Source of the DNA: Acidobacteriota bacterium
GTDB taxonomy: Bacteria; Acidobacteriota; Terriglobia; Acidiferrales; UBA7541
Reading direction: 5' to 3'
Length of the DNA: 64,000 bases
Assembly: GCA_013289835.1 (NCBI GenBank)
Contig: JABCZG010000007.1
Span: forward strand, 62,001-126,000
Shown here one piece after another: positions 40,954 to 50,252 of this stretch. Each line of letters begins with the position of its first letter. Positions within the stretch are counted from its first letter, which is position 1. The notes beneath the pieces are model-generated. The model was given only the letters and a program-made list of their open reading frames with translations, made no database searches and was not told the DNA's origin. A program made the position numbers and the translations under genes.

Positions 40954-41304
40954 ATGCCCGATCGCCTGGACGACTTTCAGAAATCTCGCGCCGACTTGAA
41001 CGAGGAAATCCTCGGCTGCGGCCATCTCGGCATCAAGCGCTTCTTCGCTCTCGATCACCAGGCCTACCAACCCGGCCCGCTCGGCACCAAGACCAAGGAA
41101 TTGCTCGGCTTGGTCGCCTCCGCCGTTCTGCGTTGCGACGACTGCATCACCTATCATTTGGTTCGCTGCGGCGAAGAGGGCTGGAAACGCGACGAAGTCA
41201 TCGACGCACTGAACGTAGCGCTTGTCGTCGGCGGCTCCATCACCATCCCGCACGTGCGCCGCGCCTTCGCCCGCATGCGCGAAATCACAGGTCTACAACC
41301 TTGA
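40954..41304 (+). CDS. carboxymuconolactone decarboxylase/AhpD-family protein
   Basis: 116 residues. GGAGGA precedes ATG 40954. The CxxC-x3-H signature RCDDCITYH lies near residue 65, within an all-helical AhpD fold (TKTKELLGLVASAVL, EVIDALNVALVVGGSI). The redox-active Cys pair suggests alkylhydroperoxidase-type or disulfide-reductase activity; lactone decarboxylase activity needs other residues. It follows the amine oxidase, which produces H2O2, so peroxide detoxification is plausible but inferred. Confidence 0.85.
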   Translation: MPDRLDDFQKSRADLNEEILGCGHLGIKRFFALDHQAYQPGPLGTKTKELLGLVASAVLRCDDCITYHLVRCGEEGWKRDEVIDALNVALVVGGSITIPHVRRAFARMREITGLQP

Positions 41305-41348
41305 GCCATTGATTCAACAGGGAGTAAACTCTCTGGCAGCAAGCAAAC

Positions 41349-41993
41349 ATGAGCACGGCCCCCAGCCCGGCACAATCCGAATCGCAGCGAAGCTCCACGT
41401 CTCTTCGCGAACTCTTCCTCGGCACCTTGTTCGTCCTGGTCCTGCTCGTTCCCAAAATCCTCCACCTTCGCCGCAACCCCAAATCCTGGATGCTATTTCG
41501 CCTCTTCCTCGCGCTCGCCGGAGCCTCCCTGGTCATCGTCCCCGTTGGCTTGGGGAACAGCTACTACCTCTCGCTCGCCGGCCTGGCCATGTTCACCGGC
41601 GCCATCCTTCTCCCGCCTGCTAAAGCAAACACGAACGCCGACGACAAAGCCCGCGAACTCGGAGCCTTAGTCGTCGTCAACGGCGGAAGACTTAAGCTAG
41701 GTGAGGCAGAGTCTTTTGCGGCCCAACTCTTCGTCGGCCCCGATCATGTCTCGGTGCTCGATTCCAATTTTCAGTCGCACCTGAAAATTCCCGTCAGCGA
41801 AATCACCGCCGCGCGCGCCGAAGAATCCCATGGCCGTTGGCATGTGCGTGTTAATTGGGCAAATAAAACCGCCACCTTCCTCTATCGCGGTGTTTTCGCC
41901 GAGCACCTCGCCCGCGTCGCCGAGAGCACCCTCCACGGCGTCATGCGCCCCGCTCTCCCCGTCATCCCCCAGCGCCGCGCCGCCAGCGCGTAG
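41349..41993 (+). CDS. membrane protein, 214 aa, unknown
   Basis: Three hydrophobic segments (about residues 21-38, 45-65 and 70-90: LRELFLGTLFVLVLLVPKIL, MLFRLFLALAGASLVIVPVG, YYLSLAGLAMFTGAILLPP) are followed by a soluble domain with FVGPDHVSVLDSNFQSHLKI and WHVRVNWANKTATFLYRGVF, which has the look of a PH-like beta domain. Pattern resembles small bacterial PH-domain membrane proteins, but I cannot confirm it. Unrelated to the polyamine operon in content; no operon mate is evident. Confidence 0.7.
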   Translation: MSTAPSPAQSESQRSSTSLRELFLGTLFVLVLLVPKILHLRRNPKSWMLFRLFLALAGASLVIVPVGLGNSYYLSLAGLAMFTGAILLPPAKANTNADDKARELGALVVVNGGRLKLGEAESFAAQLFVGPDHVSVLDSNFQSHLKIPVSEITAARAEESHGRWHVRVNWANKTATFLYRGVFAEHLARVAESTLHGVMRPALPVIPQRRAASA

Positions 41994-42058
41994 TCCTGCG
42001 TTGCAATTTGTTGCGCTAATTCCCGCACGATTCGCTCAAACTGTGTCAAACTTTACCT

Positions 42059-42304
42059 ATGGCCAGAGGTTGGGAAAGCAAGGACGTAGAAGCCCAGGTC
42101 GAAGCGACCGAAGCCCCGCAGCAAAAAACGCCCCACGGGGCTAAAACTCCCGAACAGCTCAAGCGCGACCAGGACCGCAAGGACTTGGAGTTATCCCGCA
42201 TCCGCATCGCCAACGACCTCGCCACCGCCACCCACCCCAACCACCGCAAATCCCTCGAAGCCGCCCTCGCCCACCTCGACAAAAAAATCGCCGATTTGAG
42301 CTAG
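42059..42304 (+). CDS. small charged protein, 81 aa
   Basis: MARGWESKDVEAQVEATEAP then a Lys/Arg/Glu-rich helix (EQLKRDQDRKDLELSRIRIA) and KSLEAALAHLDKKIADL. It is a coiled-coil-like cytosolic protein with no catalytic features. Proteins of this opening are, as I recall, common in acidobacterial genomes, but have no assigned function. Stand-alone gene between the membrane protein and the convergent amidohydrolase. Confidence 0.65.
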   Translation: MARGWESKDVEAQVEATEAPQQKTPHGAKTPEQLKRDQDRKDLELSRIRIANDLATATHPNHRKSLEAALAHLDKKIADLS

Positions 42305-42361
42305 CCTCCCGGAAACAGCTGCCAGTCTTCGCTCCGTCAATCGTCTGATATCTGCAGTAAA

Positions 42362-43690
42362 TCACCACTTCTGTGCATCGAGCTGCAGAACCGCTCGCAG
42401 CAGGACATTCACGCCGTTGACCACATCCTGCGGCCGCGAATACTCCTCCGGGGCATGACTGATGCCCCCAATGCTGGGTATAAAGATCATTCCGCTGGGA
42501 GCCAGACGCGCCATGCTTTGCGCGTCCTGGGTGGCGCCACTGGGGAGGAGTTTCGTCGTCAGATTCAATTGCTTCGCGGATTCCGTGACGAGCTGGCGCA
42601 AACGTGGGTCGCAGAGCGCGGGGCGGTCGCCGACAACTTGCTGATAACTGAATTTTGTTCCGCTGGCCTGGCCGATCTGTTGAGCCTCATCACGGATCTT
42701 GCTAAACACCAGGTCGATGCGCGCTTCGTCCAGGTCGCGGACATCCAGGCCCAGGATCACTTTTCCTGGCACGATATTATAAGCGCCGGGTATCACTTGA
42801 ATCTTCCCCACCGTGCCCACCTGGCGGCCCGGCATGCTGGTTACCACGCGATTCACTGCCTCTATAAATTTCGCACCCGCAAGCAGCGCGTCGTGCCGCT
42901 GGTTCATAGGCGTGGTGCCCGCGTGATTAGCAACGCCTTCAATAGTTACATCCCACCGGTGATTTCCGACGATTCCTTCCACCACGCCGATGTCGATCTT
43001 CTCCGCGGCCAGGCTGCCGCCCTGCTCGATGTGCAACTCCAGGTAGGCGAAGACGTCGCCGGGCTTGCGCCGCGCAGCCGCCAAATGTTCGGGATCACCG
43101 CCAATGAACGCAATCCCTTCACGCAGGGTCTTGCCGCTTCGCGTGGCCTGATTCAAATCCTCTTCTCGCAGTTCGCCGGAAATCGCACGGCTCCCCTGCA
43201 ACCCGCCTTCCTCGTTCTGGAAAATGAGCACTTCCAACGGATGGCGTAGTGCGAGGTGCCCCTCGGCCAAAGTCTGTGCGACTTCGCTCGCGCCCAGCGA
43301 ACCAACTACTCCATCGTAATTGCCGCCTTGTGGGACCGAGTCAATGTGCGAGCCGATGACCAGCACCTGCAACCCGGGCTCACTGCCTGCCCGCCGGCCG
43401 GAGATGTTGCCGGCAGCGTCAATACTCACGGTGAGCCCAGCCGCGCGCATCAAGCCCATTACATACTCTCTGCCTTGGCGATCGGCTTCCGTGTACGCAA
43501 CACGCGCATAGCCCCCGCCGGGATCCTTTCCAATGCCGGCCATTGCAGCCATGTGCTCCAGCATGCGATCGCCATTGACGCGACCAGGAGACTGCGCGCG
43601 CAGCTCTAGCGACGCAAAGCTCAGCGCTGCCAGCAAAAGGATTGTTCTAAAACGTCGGCTTTCGTAGCTCATGGGCAGGAAGTCTCTCAT
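42362..43690 (-). CDS. M20-family Zn amidohydrolase (N-carbamoyl amino acid / allantoate type) with signal peptide
   Basis: 442 residues. The blocks GSHIDSVPQGGNYDGVVG, FQNEEGGLQGSRAISGEL, ELHIEQGGSL and NHAGTTPMNQRHDALLAG define the carbamoylase/allantoate amidohydrolase branch, with two metal-binding sites in the first three. The N-terminus has a hydrophobic segment ending in a likely cleavage site (TILLLAALSFASLELRAQ), so it is exported, whereas most characterised relatives are cytoplasmic. Start at 43690 (MRDFLP) is preferred; a TTG at 43708 and an ATG at 43672 are in frame. Substrate unknown. Confidence 0.85.
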   Translation of the reverse strand: MRDFLPMSYESRRFRTILLLAALSFASLELRAQSPGRVNGDRMLEHMAAMAGIGKDPGGGYARVAYTEADRQGREYVMGLMRAAGLTVSIDAAGNISGRRAGSEPGLQVLVIGSHIDSVPQGGNYDGVVGSLGASEVAQTLAEGHLALRHPLEVLIFQNEEGGLQGSRAISGELREEDLNQATRSGKTLREGIAFIGGDPEHLAAARRKPGDVFAYLELHIEQGGSLAAEKIDIGVVEGIVGNHRWDVTIEGVANHAGTTPMNQRHDALLAGAKFIEAVNRVVTSMPGRQVGTVGKIQVIPGAYNIVPGKVILGLDVRDLDEARIDLVFSKIRDEAQQIGQASGTKFSYQQVVGDRPALCDPRLRQLVTESAKQLNLTTKLLPSGATQDAQSMARLAPSGMIFIPSIGGISHAPEEYSRPQDVVNGVNVLLRAVLQLDAQKW

Positions 43691-43787
43691 TTTGCGTGGC
43701 GTCTGCAAAGTGACCGGGCGAGCGCCGCCAAGCCTATTTTCAAGAGGCCCAGCTGTAACTTATGTCCCGGGACACTACCCACATCCC

Positions 43788-44891
43788 CTAGCGAATAAAA
43801 TCTCCCGCCAGCCCCCAAAAGTCATTCACGTAATAATGCGACAGCACGTTCCCAAACAAGTAGCAAACCCCCTGGCACGGCGGAATGTCCCCATAAATCT
43901 TCTTCCCCCGCGAAAAAGTCTTCTCGAGCGACCCGTCCCGCAGCAAATTCCCCGCCACTTTGTGCAGCGGCTCGCACGGATAAAAAACATCCCCATTCGG
44001 GTACACCCGCGGAAACATCGTGGGATAGCACTCGAAATCGCCGAAGCGCAGCAGCGTTTCAATCGTTCGCGGCGTCCCGTTGATCGCCTGCGCGCCGCTC
44101 CGCCGCCGCTCAATAATCTTGTCCACCAACGCGTGGTACCGCGGGTTCTTCAACAGCGCCAGGTTCGGCATCTTCTCCAGTTGCGCTGATTGCGCCGCAA
44201 ACACAAACCCCTGCTCCCCGCACCAATCCAGCAGCCGCTCCACCTCGCCGATATTCCATTCCTCGATCACCGTGCTGATCGTGATCCGCTGCGCGCTGCC
44301 AAGTTCTTCCTTCGCGAACTCGAGATTTTCCAGCACCTTGGGCAGCGCCGCCGGCTTCGAAAGCGGATTCGTCGGATCCGTCGCCAGCGCATCCAGGCTC
44401 ACCACCAGCCCCGTCACCGCCCGCAGAATCCGCGGCTTGCGGTCCAGCAACGTTCCGTTTGTAATCAGCAGCAGCGATCGAAACTTGCACTCGAACCGCG
44501 CCGCCTCCACCAGCTCCTCAATATCCGCCCGCAGCGTCGGCTCTCCGCCGGTAATCACAATCGAGTCCGTCTCTTTTCGAATGCGCCGCAACAGCCCAAT
44601 CGTCGAAGCCGTCGGCAGCTCCTCGCTGAACACATCCGGCTCCTTCTGCGTGCAGTAACTGCAAGCCAGATTGCACTTGTGCGTCACATAAAACGTCACG
44701 GCGTACGGCGCCACCACCTTCGTCCGCAAAACCCTCCGCCGCCAAACATTCTTGAAATACAACTGAAAATTCTTCCCCACAAACGGCGCCTGCCGCACCA
44801 GCCCCCGCAAAACCTCGCGCCTCGTCGGCACGCGCTTGTCCAACGCACTCACCGGCACAAAATTCCCTGCTCTACCAGTCTGCAATGTCAT
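43788..44891 (-). CDS. radical SAM protein with C-terminal cysteine cluster
   Basis: 367 residues. The radical SAM motif CNLACSYC is near residue 70, followed by SIVITGGEPTLRADIEEL, the usual GGEP block. At the C-terminus FECYPTMFPRVYPNG, FYPCEP and CQGVCYLFG supply extra cysteines for a SPASM-like auxiliary cluster. It should reduce SAM to a 5'-deoxyadenosyl radical; product unknown (peptide maturase or sugar/lipid modification). Divergent from the kinase gene. The four-Cys C-terminus and length resemble hopanoid/peptide-modifying enzymes, but this is not decisive. Confidence 0.85.
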   Translation of the reverse strand: MTLQTGRAGNFVPVSALDKRVPTRREVLRGLVRQAPFVGKNFQLYFKNVWRRRVLRTKVVAPYAVTFYVTHKCNLACSYCTQKEPDVFSEELPTASTIGLLRRIRKETDSIVITGGEPTLRADIEELVEAARFECKFRSLLLITNGTLLDRKPRILRAVTGLVVSLDALATDPTNPLSKPAALPKVLENLEFAKEELGSAQRITISTVIEEWNIGEVERLLDWCGEQGFVFAAQSAQLEKMPNLALLKNPRYHALVDKIIERRRSGAQAINGTPRTIETLLRFGDFECYPTMFPRVYPNGDVFYPCEPLHKVAGNLLRDGSLEKTFSRGKKIYGDIPPCQGVCYLFGNVLSHYYVNDFWGLAGDFIR

Positions 44892-45049
44892 CGCAAACCA
44901 TTATCCCCGAATCGCGCAGGTTCACCACAAACTCCGGGTACTTTGGTGGTGGCTCAGTTTCCGGTCAGCGCATTACTCAGGAGTTAGTTGGATTTGCCTT
45001 TGTGTCCTCGTTGACTTGCGTCCCGCCCCGAACCTAACATGTGCTGCAC

Positions 45050-47698
45050 ATGCTGGGCACCGACTCTTTAATCGGCCAGACCATTTCCCATTACCGCATC
45101 CTGAAAAAACTCGGTAGCGGCGGCATGGGCGTTGTCTACAAGGCAGAAGACACCCGCCTGCACCGCGATGTTGCGCTGAAATTCCTATCCGACAATCTAG
45201 CGAAAGATCGGCAGGCATTAGCGCGTTTTCAGAGGGAGGCACAGGCGGCGTCGGCCTTGAACCATCCCAACATCTGCACGATTCACGACATCGGCGAAGC
45301 AGAAGGAAAGACGTTCATTGCCATGGAGTATCTGGAAGGTGCCACGCTCAAGGACCACATTGCGGGGCGTCCTGTTGAGTTCGAGACACTCTTGAATCTC
45401 GGCGTCGAAATCGCTGATGCTCTCGACGCCGCCCACGCCATGGGAATCGTTCACCGCGACATTAAGCCAGCCAACATCTTTGTTTCGGACCGGGGCCACG
45501 CCAAGGTAGTCGATTTTGGGTTGGCTAAGCTTGCCTCGCCCACACCCTCGAACCGGACCTCGGGCGATGGTGTGGAGACGATGTCCGTCGAAGAGCAGCA
45601 TCTTACGAGTCCCGGCATAGCGATCGGGACGGTGGCATACATGTCGCCCGAGCAGGTGACGGGCAAAGCGTTGGATGCACGCACGGACCTGTTTTCGTTT
45701 GGGATCGTGCTTTATGAGATGGCCACGGGAACGCTGCCGTTCCGCGGCCAAACTTCGGGGATTATCTTCGAGGCCATTCTCAATCGAACGCCACCTCCAC
45801 CGGCCAAGCTAAACCCAGACACCCCAGCTGGACTGGAGCAAATCATCGATAAGGCGCTTGAGAAGGACCGGAATCTTCGTTACCAACACGCAACCGATAT
45901 TCGCACTGACTTGCAGCGGTTGAAGAGAGACACTACGTCTGGAAAGACGGCAAGTGTGGACCCAGCCGCACGGGTTGCGAGCGGCAAACTCCCTTGGCTC
46001 GGGATGCTTGCCGCTGTAATTGTTATTTTGGCGATCGCTGGAACGTTCGTTTGGTTGCGCCTGCCTCAGGCTCCTCCGCGGGTGCTTGCTACTACCCAAC
46101 TCACCAAAGATGGCGTGCCGAAGGGCTCACTGCTCACCGATGGGTCACGGCTATATATCGGAGAATCCAAAGGGCCGACCCAGTTCCTGGTGGAAGCGGC
46201 CGTGACGGGAGGTGAGACTTCGCTGATTCCCACACCTTTCCATGCTGTGCGCCTCATGGATATCTCTCCCGATCATTCCCAGCTCCTGGTGGCGAATTTT
46301 CTTGGCCTCAACCCAGCGGAGTTTTGGGCACTCCCGCTTCCCAGCGGACCACCACGCCGCATTGCCGACGTCACGGCCGGTATCGGCAGGTGGTCCCCGG
46401 ATGGCCGTCAATTGGTTTTTTCTAAAGGCGACAGCATTTACTTAGCCAAAGCAGATGGCACCGATGCACGCAAGTTGTTTACCGTACCCTATGGAGCCCG
46501 CAGCCCCCAGTTTTCTCCCGATAGCATGCGCATTCGGTTCACGGTTTGGAACGACAAAGACGATTCCAACACGATTTGGGAGATCCGAAGGGACGGCACA
46601 AACCTTCGTCCTCTGCTTCCGGACTGGCAGAATCGGCCCTCTGAAGAATGCTGCGGAGTATGGTCGCCCGACGGCCGTTATTTTTTCTTCTTGAATAATA
46701 ATGCTGTGCTTGGAGGCGGGAACATATGGGCGCTACAGGAGTCGAATAGTAAATTTCGCAATTATCCCTCAAGACTGTTTCAGCTCACGGCTGGACCAAT
46801 GCTATTCGCTGCGATGACTCCGAGCCCGGATGGCAAGAAGCTGTTCGTGCAGGGTTTCCAAGATCGCGGCGAGCTCATCCGCTACGATGCGCAACGCCGC
46901 GCATTTGTGCCCTTTCTGTCGGGAATTTGGGCGTGCGGTGTGAGTTTCTCTCCCGACGGCAAATGGGTTGTATACGTGTCCTATCCCGAGGGAGCGCTGT
47001 GGCGCAGCCGGGTCGATGGAAGCGACCGTCTGCAGCTCACAAGCCCACCGGTCTTCGCTGCCGTGCCGCGCTGGTCTCCCGACGGTACCCAGATTGCCTT
47101 TGTGGACATGCAAGTGGGAAGACCTTGGAAGATTTTCCTCATACAGCCTCAGGGGGGAGTAGCGCAGGAAATGCTCGCCGAAAATCTTCCCCAAATCGAT
47201 CCAGGGTGGTCCCCGGACGGTAAGCAAATGGTCTTTAGTCGCGGCTGGTGGGACAACAAGCAAGCCATCCAGCTGATGGATGTGAATTCGAAGCAAGTCT
47301 CGATCATTCCAGGCTCGCAGGGCCTGTACTCTCCTCGTTGGTCACCGGATGGGCGGTACATCGCCGCGCTCAGCGACGACGCGAGGAAGATTGTGATTTT
47401 CGATTTCGAGAGACAGACTTGGTCAGACTGGGTCCGCGAACCTGGGATACTCAGCTACCCTACATGGTCGCGAGATGGGAAATATCTTTATTTCGAGACT
47501 AGAGCGACGGAAACACCGGGTTACTACCGAATCTCGCCGGGACAGACTCGCTCTCAACTCATGGTGGACTTAAAGGACTTACACCAATTTACGACTAGAA
47601 TTGGCCCTTGGAGTGGTATCGCGCCGGACGGTTCGCCACTTTTCGTTCGCGACCTGAGCACGGACGAAATCTACACGCTGGACTTGGAACTGCCCTAG
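45050..47698 (+). CDS. Ser/Thr protein kinase fused to a TolB/WD40-like propeller
   Basis: 882 residues. Kinase domain about 10-270: GSGGMGVVYKAED (P-loop), VALKFL, HRDIKPANIFV (catalytic loop), DFGLAKL. One membrane helix near 310-330 (LGMLAAVIVILAIAGTFVWL). The extracytoplasmic part has repeats with FSPDG, WSPDG and SPDSMRIRF spread along 400-860, typical of a TolB-like beta propeller. This is a common acidobacterial sensor kinase form, where the propeller would bind a ligand or protein. ATG 45050 chosen over GTG 45041 for better sense; neither has a clear ribosome binding site. Confidence 0.9.
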   Translation: MLGTDSLIGQTISHYRILKKLGSGGMGVVYKAEDTRLHRDVALKFLSDNLAKDRQALARFQREAQAASALNHPNICTIHDIGEAEGKTFIAMEYLEGATLKDHIAGRPVEFETLLNLGVEIADALDAAHAMGIVHRDIKPANIFVSDRGHAKVVDFGLAKLASPTPSNRTSGDGVETMSVEEQHLTSPGIAIGTVAYMSPEQVTGKALDARTDLFSFGIVLYEMATGTLPFRGQTSGIIFEAILNRTPPPPAKLNPDTPAGLEQIIDKALEKDRNLRYQHATDIRTDLQRLKRDTTSGKTASVDPAARVASGKLPWLGMLAAVIVILAIAGTFVWLRLPQAPPRVLATTQLTKDGVPKGSLLTDGSRLYIGESKGPTQFLVEAAVTGGETSLIPTPFHAVRLMDISPDHSQLLVANFLGLNPAEFWALPLPSGPPRRIADVTAGIGRWSPDGRQLVFSKGDSIYLAKADGTDARKLFTVPYGARSPQFSPDSMRIRFTVWNDKDDSNTIWEIRRDGTNLRPLLPDWQNRPSEECCGVWSPDGRYFFFLNNNAVLGGGNIWALQESNSKFRNYPSRLFQLTAGPMLFAAMTPSPDGKKLFVQGFQDRGELIRYDAQRRAFVPFLSGIWACGVSFSPDGKWVVYVSYPEGALWRSRVDGSDRLQLTSPPVFAAVPRWSPDGTQIAFVDMQVGRPWKIFLIQPQGGVAQEMLAENLPQIDPGWSPDGKQMVFSRGWWDNKQAIQLMDVNSKQVSIIPGSQGLYSPRWSPDGRYIAALSDDARKIVIFDFERQTWSDWVREPGILSYPTWSRDGKYLYFETRATETPGYYRISPGQTRSQLMVDLKDLHQFTTRIGPWSGIAPDGSPLFVRDLSTDEIYTLDLELP

Positions 47699-47903
47699 GT
47701 TAGACTAAGTTTCTTCGCGTTTCCGAAGAAGCGTATTCATCAACCGCCTACGGGACCATAAATCCGTGCCTGCGAGCCATACTTGCGTCGACCCATTGAA
47801 ACCACCCGGGTTATCGGAAACTGACCCGCCACCCATACTTCCTGAGGATTGTGCTGGACTGTTGCCTTTGGCGAGCCTAGTTGAGGATGACTATCGTCTA
47901 TTT

Positions 47904-49073
47904 TCAATCCGTGAAAACCACGCCCACCGCGATATGCCCCTTCTCTGTCCCCGTATCAATCCTCACCACATACCCGCGCAGCTTCATGGACTGCACGCCA
48001 TCCGCGCCCGGCGCCTCCATGGTCACTTGCAGCTCGGACTGCAGCCGCGGCAAGTGCTTTAGCGAAATCAGCGCGCCCTGTAACGACAAATCCCGCACGA
48101 TCGTCTCTTCCTCGAAATCCTTCCCGCCTTCCGTCACGCCGCAAACTTTCGCGTTGAACTGCGCTTCGCGACGCAGCGCCGTCCGCGTCCCCGGCATGTG
48201 CGCCTGCACGCGGTCGCCCGGAGCGCCCAGCGTAATCACCATGCCCTCGCTCGCCGCAAAAACCGAATCAAATTCCTCCCGCGCCTGCCGCAGGATCGAA
48301 TCCACCATGCGATCCGTGGAGTCCGGGTCGTGATGGAACAGCACCAGAGTCTTCGCGCCTGCGTGCCGCGCCACTTTCACGCCCTCCAGCCACGACGAAT
48401 GCCCCCACCCTTTTCTGGTTGTCTCCAGTTGCTCCGGCGTAAATTGCGCGTCATTAATAAAAATGTCCGCGCCCGCCGCCAGCTCCCGCAAACTCTCATC
48501 CAGCGTCGCGTCCCCGGGCTCATTATCCGTCGCATACGCCACCGTGCCCGCAGGCGTCTCGATTCGAAACCCCAGGCACCCCTGCGGATGATTCAGCCAC
48601 CGCGCCGTAATCGTGTTCTCCCCAATCTGGAACGAATCGCCGCCTTCCACTTCCTTGAACTTCCGCTTCGCGCTCATCGCGGACATGTCCACCGGAAAAT
48701 ACGGCAGCGCCATCTGCGCCTCGAACACCTGCTTCAGGCTGTCGCGCCCCAGATATTTCGAACGAAAGCTGTAAAAATGAAATTCGTTATTCTCCACATA
48801 CAGCGGCGCAAAAAACGGAATCCCCTGAATGTGATCCCAATGATAGTGCGTCACAAAAATGTGCGTCTCCGGTGTTTTCCCGCCGCTCGGCGCAGCCCAC
48901 CGGCTCCCCAGCATGCGCAGCCCAGTCCCGCAATCCAAAATAAACTGCGTCCCGTCCGGAGCGATCAGTTCCAGGCAAGGTGTGTTCCCGCCATAGCGCC
49001 ACGTCGCCGGATCCACCGTCGGCGTGGATCCGCGCACACCCCAAAAACTCAACTTAGCGATGGGAGCCGTCAT
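47904..49073 (-). CDS. metallo-beta-lactamase-fold hydrolase fused to a PilZ domain
   Basis: 389 residues. The N-terminal 270 residues carry the MBL signature THYHWDHIQG, with GVRGSTPTVD at the start and AYATDNEPGD and DIFINDAQFT further on, a phosphodiesterase-like layout. The C-terminal 110 residues read as PilZ: R-R-E near 290, then RDLSLQGALI, then LRGYVVRIDTG and AVGVVF at the end. PilZ normally binds cyclic di-GMP, so the hydrolase may be controlled by that messenger. The start is ATG 49073; a TTG 45 bases upstream is in frame. Substrate unknown. Confidence 0.8.
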   Translation of the reverse strand: MTAPIAKLSFWGVRGSTPTVDPATWRYGGNTPCLELIAPDGTQFILDCGTGLRMLGSRWAAPSGGKTPETHIFVTHYHWDHIQGIPFFAPLYVENNEFHFYSFRSKYLGRDSLKQVFEAQMALPYFPVDMSAMSAKRKFKEVEGGDSFQIGENTITARWLNHPQGCLGFRIETPAGTVAYATDNEPGDATLDESLRELAAGADIFINDAQFTPEQLETTRKGWGHSSWLEGVKVARHAGAKTLVLFHHDPDSTDRMVDSILRQAREEFDSVFAASEGMVITLGAPGDRVQAHMPGTRTALRREAQFNAKVCGVTEGGKDFEEETIVRDLSLQGALISLKHLPRLQSELQVTMEAPGADGVQSMKLRGYVVRIDTGTEKGHIAVGVVFTD

Positions 49074-49250
49074 GTCCTCGTGTGCAATTCCCCTGTGCGA
49101 ACAAGGCTTCCGGGCCAACTTTCGCGGAACGGGAAGCCTGTTTCATACTCGCAGTCGCCGGGAGGACCGTCAATCCATTCCCCGCAAGCGCGTGTCAAAC
49201 TTCCCACTAAGCCCGAGACAGGGCTGCGAACCGCCCCCCGAGCGGGTAGA

Positions 49251-50249
49251 ATGGTCTCGATGGGCGACCATTCTCACGACCAAGGCCTTAGCCACCACCA
49301 CCATCATTCTCATGAGGGGCATTCTCACTCGCACGATCATGGTCATGCCGGCCACGTTCATCCCACCCTGCGCCCCTCGGTCCTCGGTTGGGCCATGGCC
49401 GCCACGCTTGGCTTGGTCGTCGCCGAAGTTTTCGGCGGCATCCTCGGCCGCAGCGTCGCCCTATTGAACGACGCCGTCCACAATCTCTCCGACGTCCCCG
49501 CCCTCGGCATCTCTTACCTGGCCATGCTCTGGGCCGAGCGCCCCGCCGACAGCGAAAAAACCTACGGCTATCACCGCGCAGGCACCCTCGCCGCCTTCAC
49601 CAACGCTTTCGTTCTCGTTCTGCTTTCCGCCTGGCTCGGGTACGAAGCCATCGAGCGCTTCCGCTCCCCGGTCGTCGTAGTCGAAAGCTGGATGATCTGG
49701 ACCTCCCTTGCCGCTCTCGCCGTCAATGGCGGAATCACCCTGGCCTTAGTCCGCGGCCGCGGCGATCTCAACTTGCGCAGCATCCTCGTTCACAATTTCG
49801 GCGACGCCCTTTCGAACATCGCCATCATCGCCGGCGCCTTCCTAATCCACGCCACCGGCGCCCTCTGGATCGACCCGCTCCTCGGCCTGGCCATCGGTCT
49901 GCTCGTCCTCTGGTCCAGCATCGGCATCCTGCGCGAATCCTCGCACATCCTTCTCGAAGGCCGCCCGCGAGGTCTCAGTATCGAAGTTGTCGCCCGTACC
50001 ATCCTCGCCATCGAAGGTGTCCAGGAAGTTCACGACGTCCACATCTGGTGCCTCGGCGGCGACCACAACGCCCTCAGCCTCCACGCCCGCGTGCCGGACA
50101 TGCACCTCGACGAATGCGAGCGTCTCCTCGCTTCCATCAAGGAAGTCGCTTCCCGTGAATTTGGGATTGAACACACCACCGTGCAGTTGGAGAGGGCGGG
50201 GTTGCCGGCAAAATCAGGCTACGTCATGCCGGAAGCAGCAAAAAAATAA
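49251..50249 (+). CDS. cation diffusion facilitator (CzcD/ZitB-type zinc exporter)
   Basis: 332 residues. A His-rich N-terminal tail (HHHHHSHEGHSHSHDHG) precedes six membrane helices. The two H/D-x3-D metal-site pairs are visible: LNDAVHNLSDVPALG and VHNFGDALSN. The cytosolic C-terminal domain has EVHDVHIWCLGGDHNALSLH. It should export Zn(II) or a related divalent metal in exchange for protons. ATG 49251 (an ATG at 49260 is equivalent). No operator or partner regulator is seen nearby. Strong C-rich codon bias like its neighbours. Confidence 0.92.
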   Translation: MVSMGDHSHDQGLSHHHHHSHEGHSHSHDHGHAGHVHPTLRPSVLGWAMAATLGLVVAEVFGGILGRSVALLNDAVHNLSDVPALGISYLAMLWAERPADSEKTYGYHRAGTLAAFTNAFVLVLLSAWLGYEAIERFRSPVVVVESWMIWTSLAALAVNGGITLALVRGRGDLNLRSILVHNFGDALSNIAIIAGAFLIHATGALWIDPLLGLAIGLLVLWSSIGILRESSHILLEGRPRGLSIEVVARTILAIEGVQEVHDVHIWCLGGDHNALSLHARVPDMHLDECERLLASIKEVASREFGIEHTTVQLERAGLPAKSGYVMPEAAKK

Positions 50250-50252
50250 GCT

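Noticed and set aside
47711..47730. TTCTTCG...CGAAGAA hairpin after the kinase gene as a terminator
   Set aside because: Seven-pair stem but AT-rich and without a T-run; too weak to call.
48198..49250. Long rightward open frame running into the zinc exporter from upstream
   Set aside because: It is the reverse side of the metallo-beta-lactamase-PilZ gene, is Arg/Pro/His-rich, and the exporter clearly starts at 49251.
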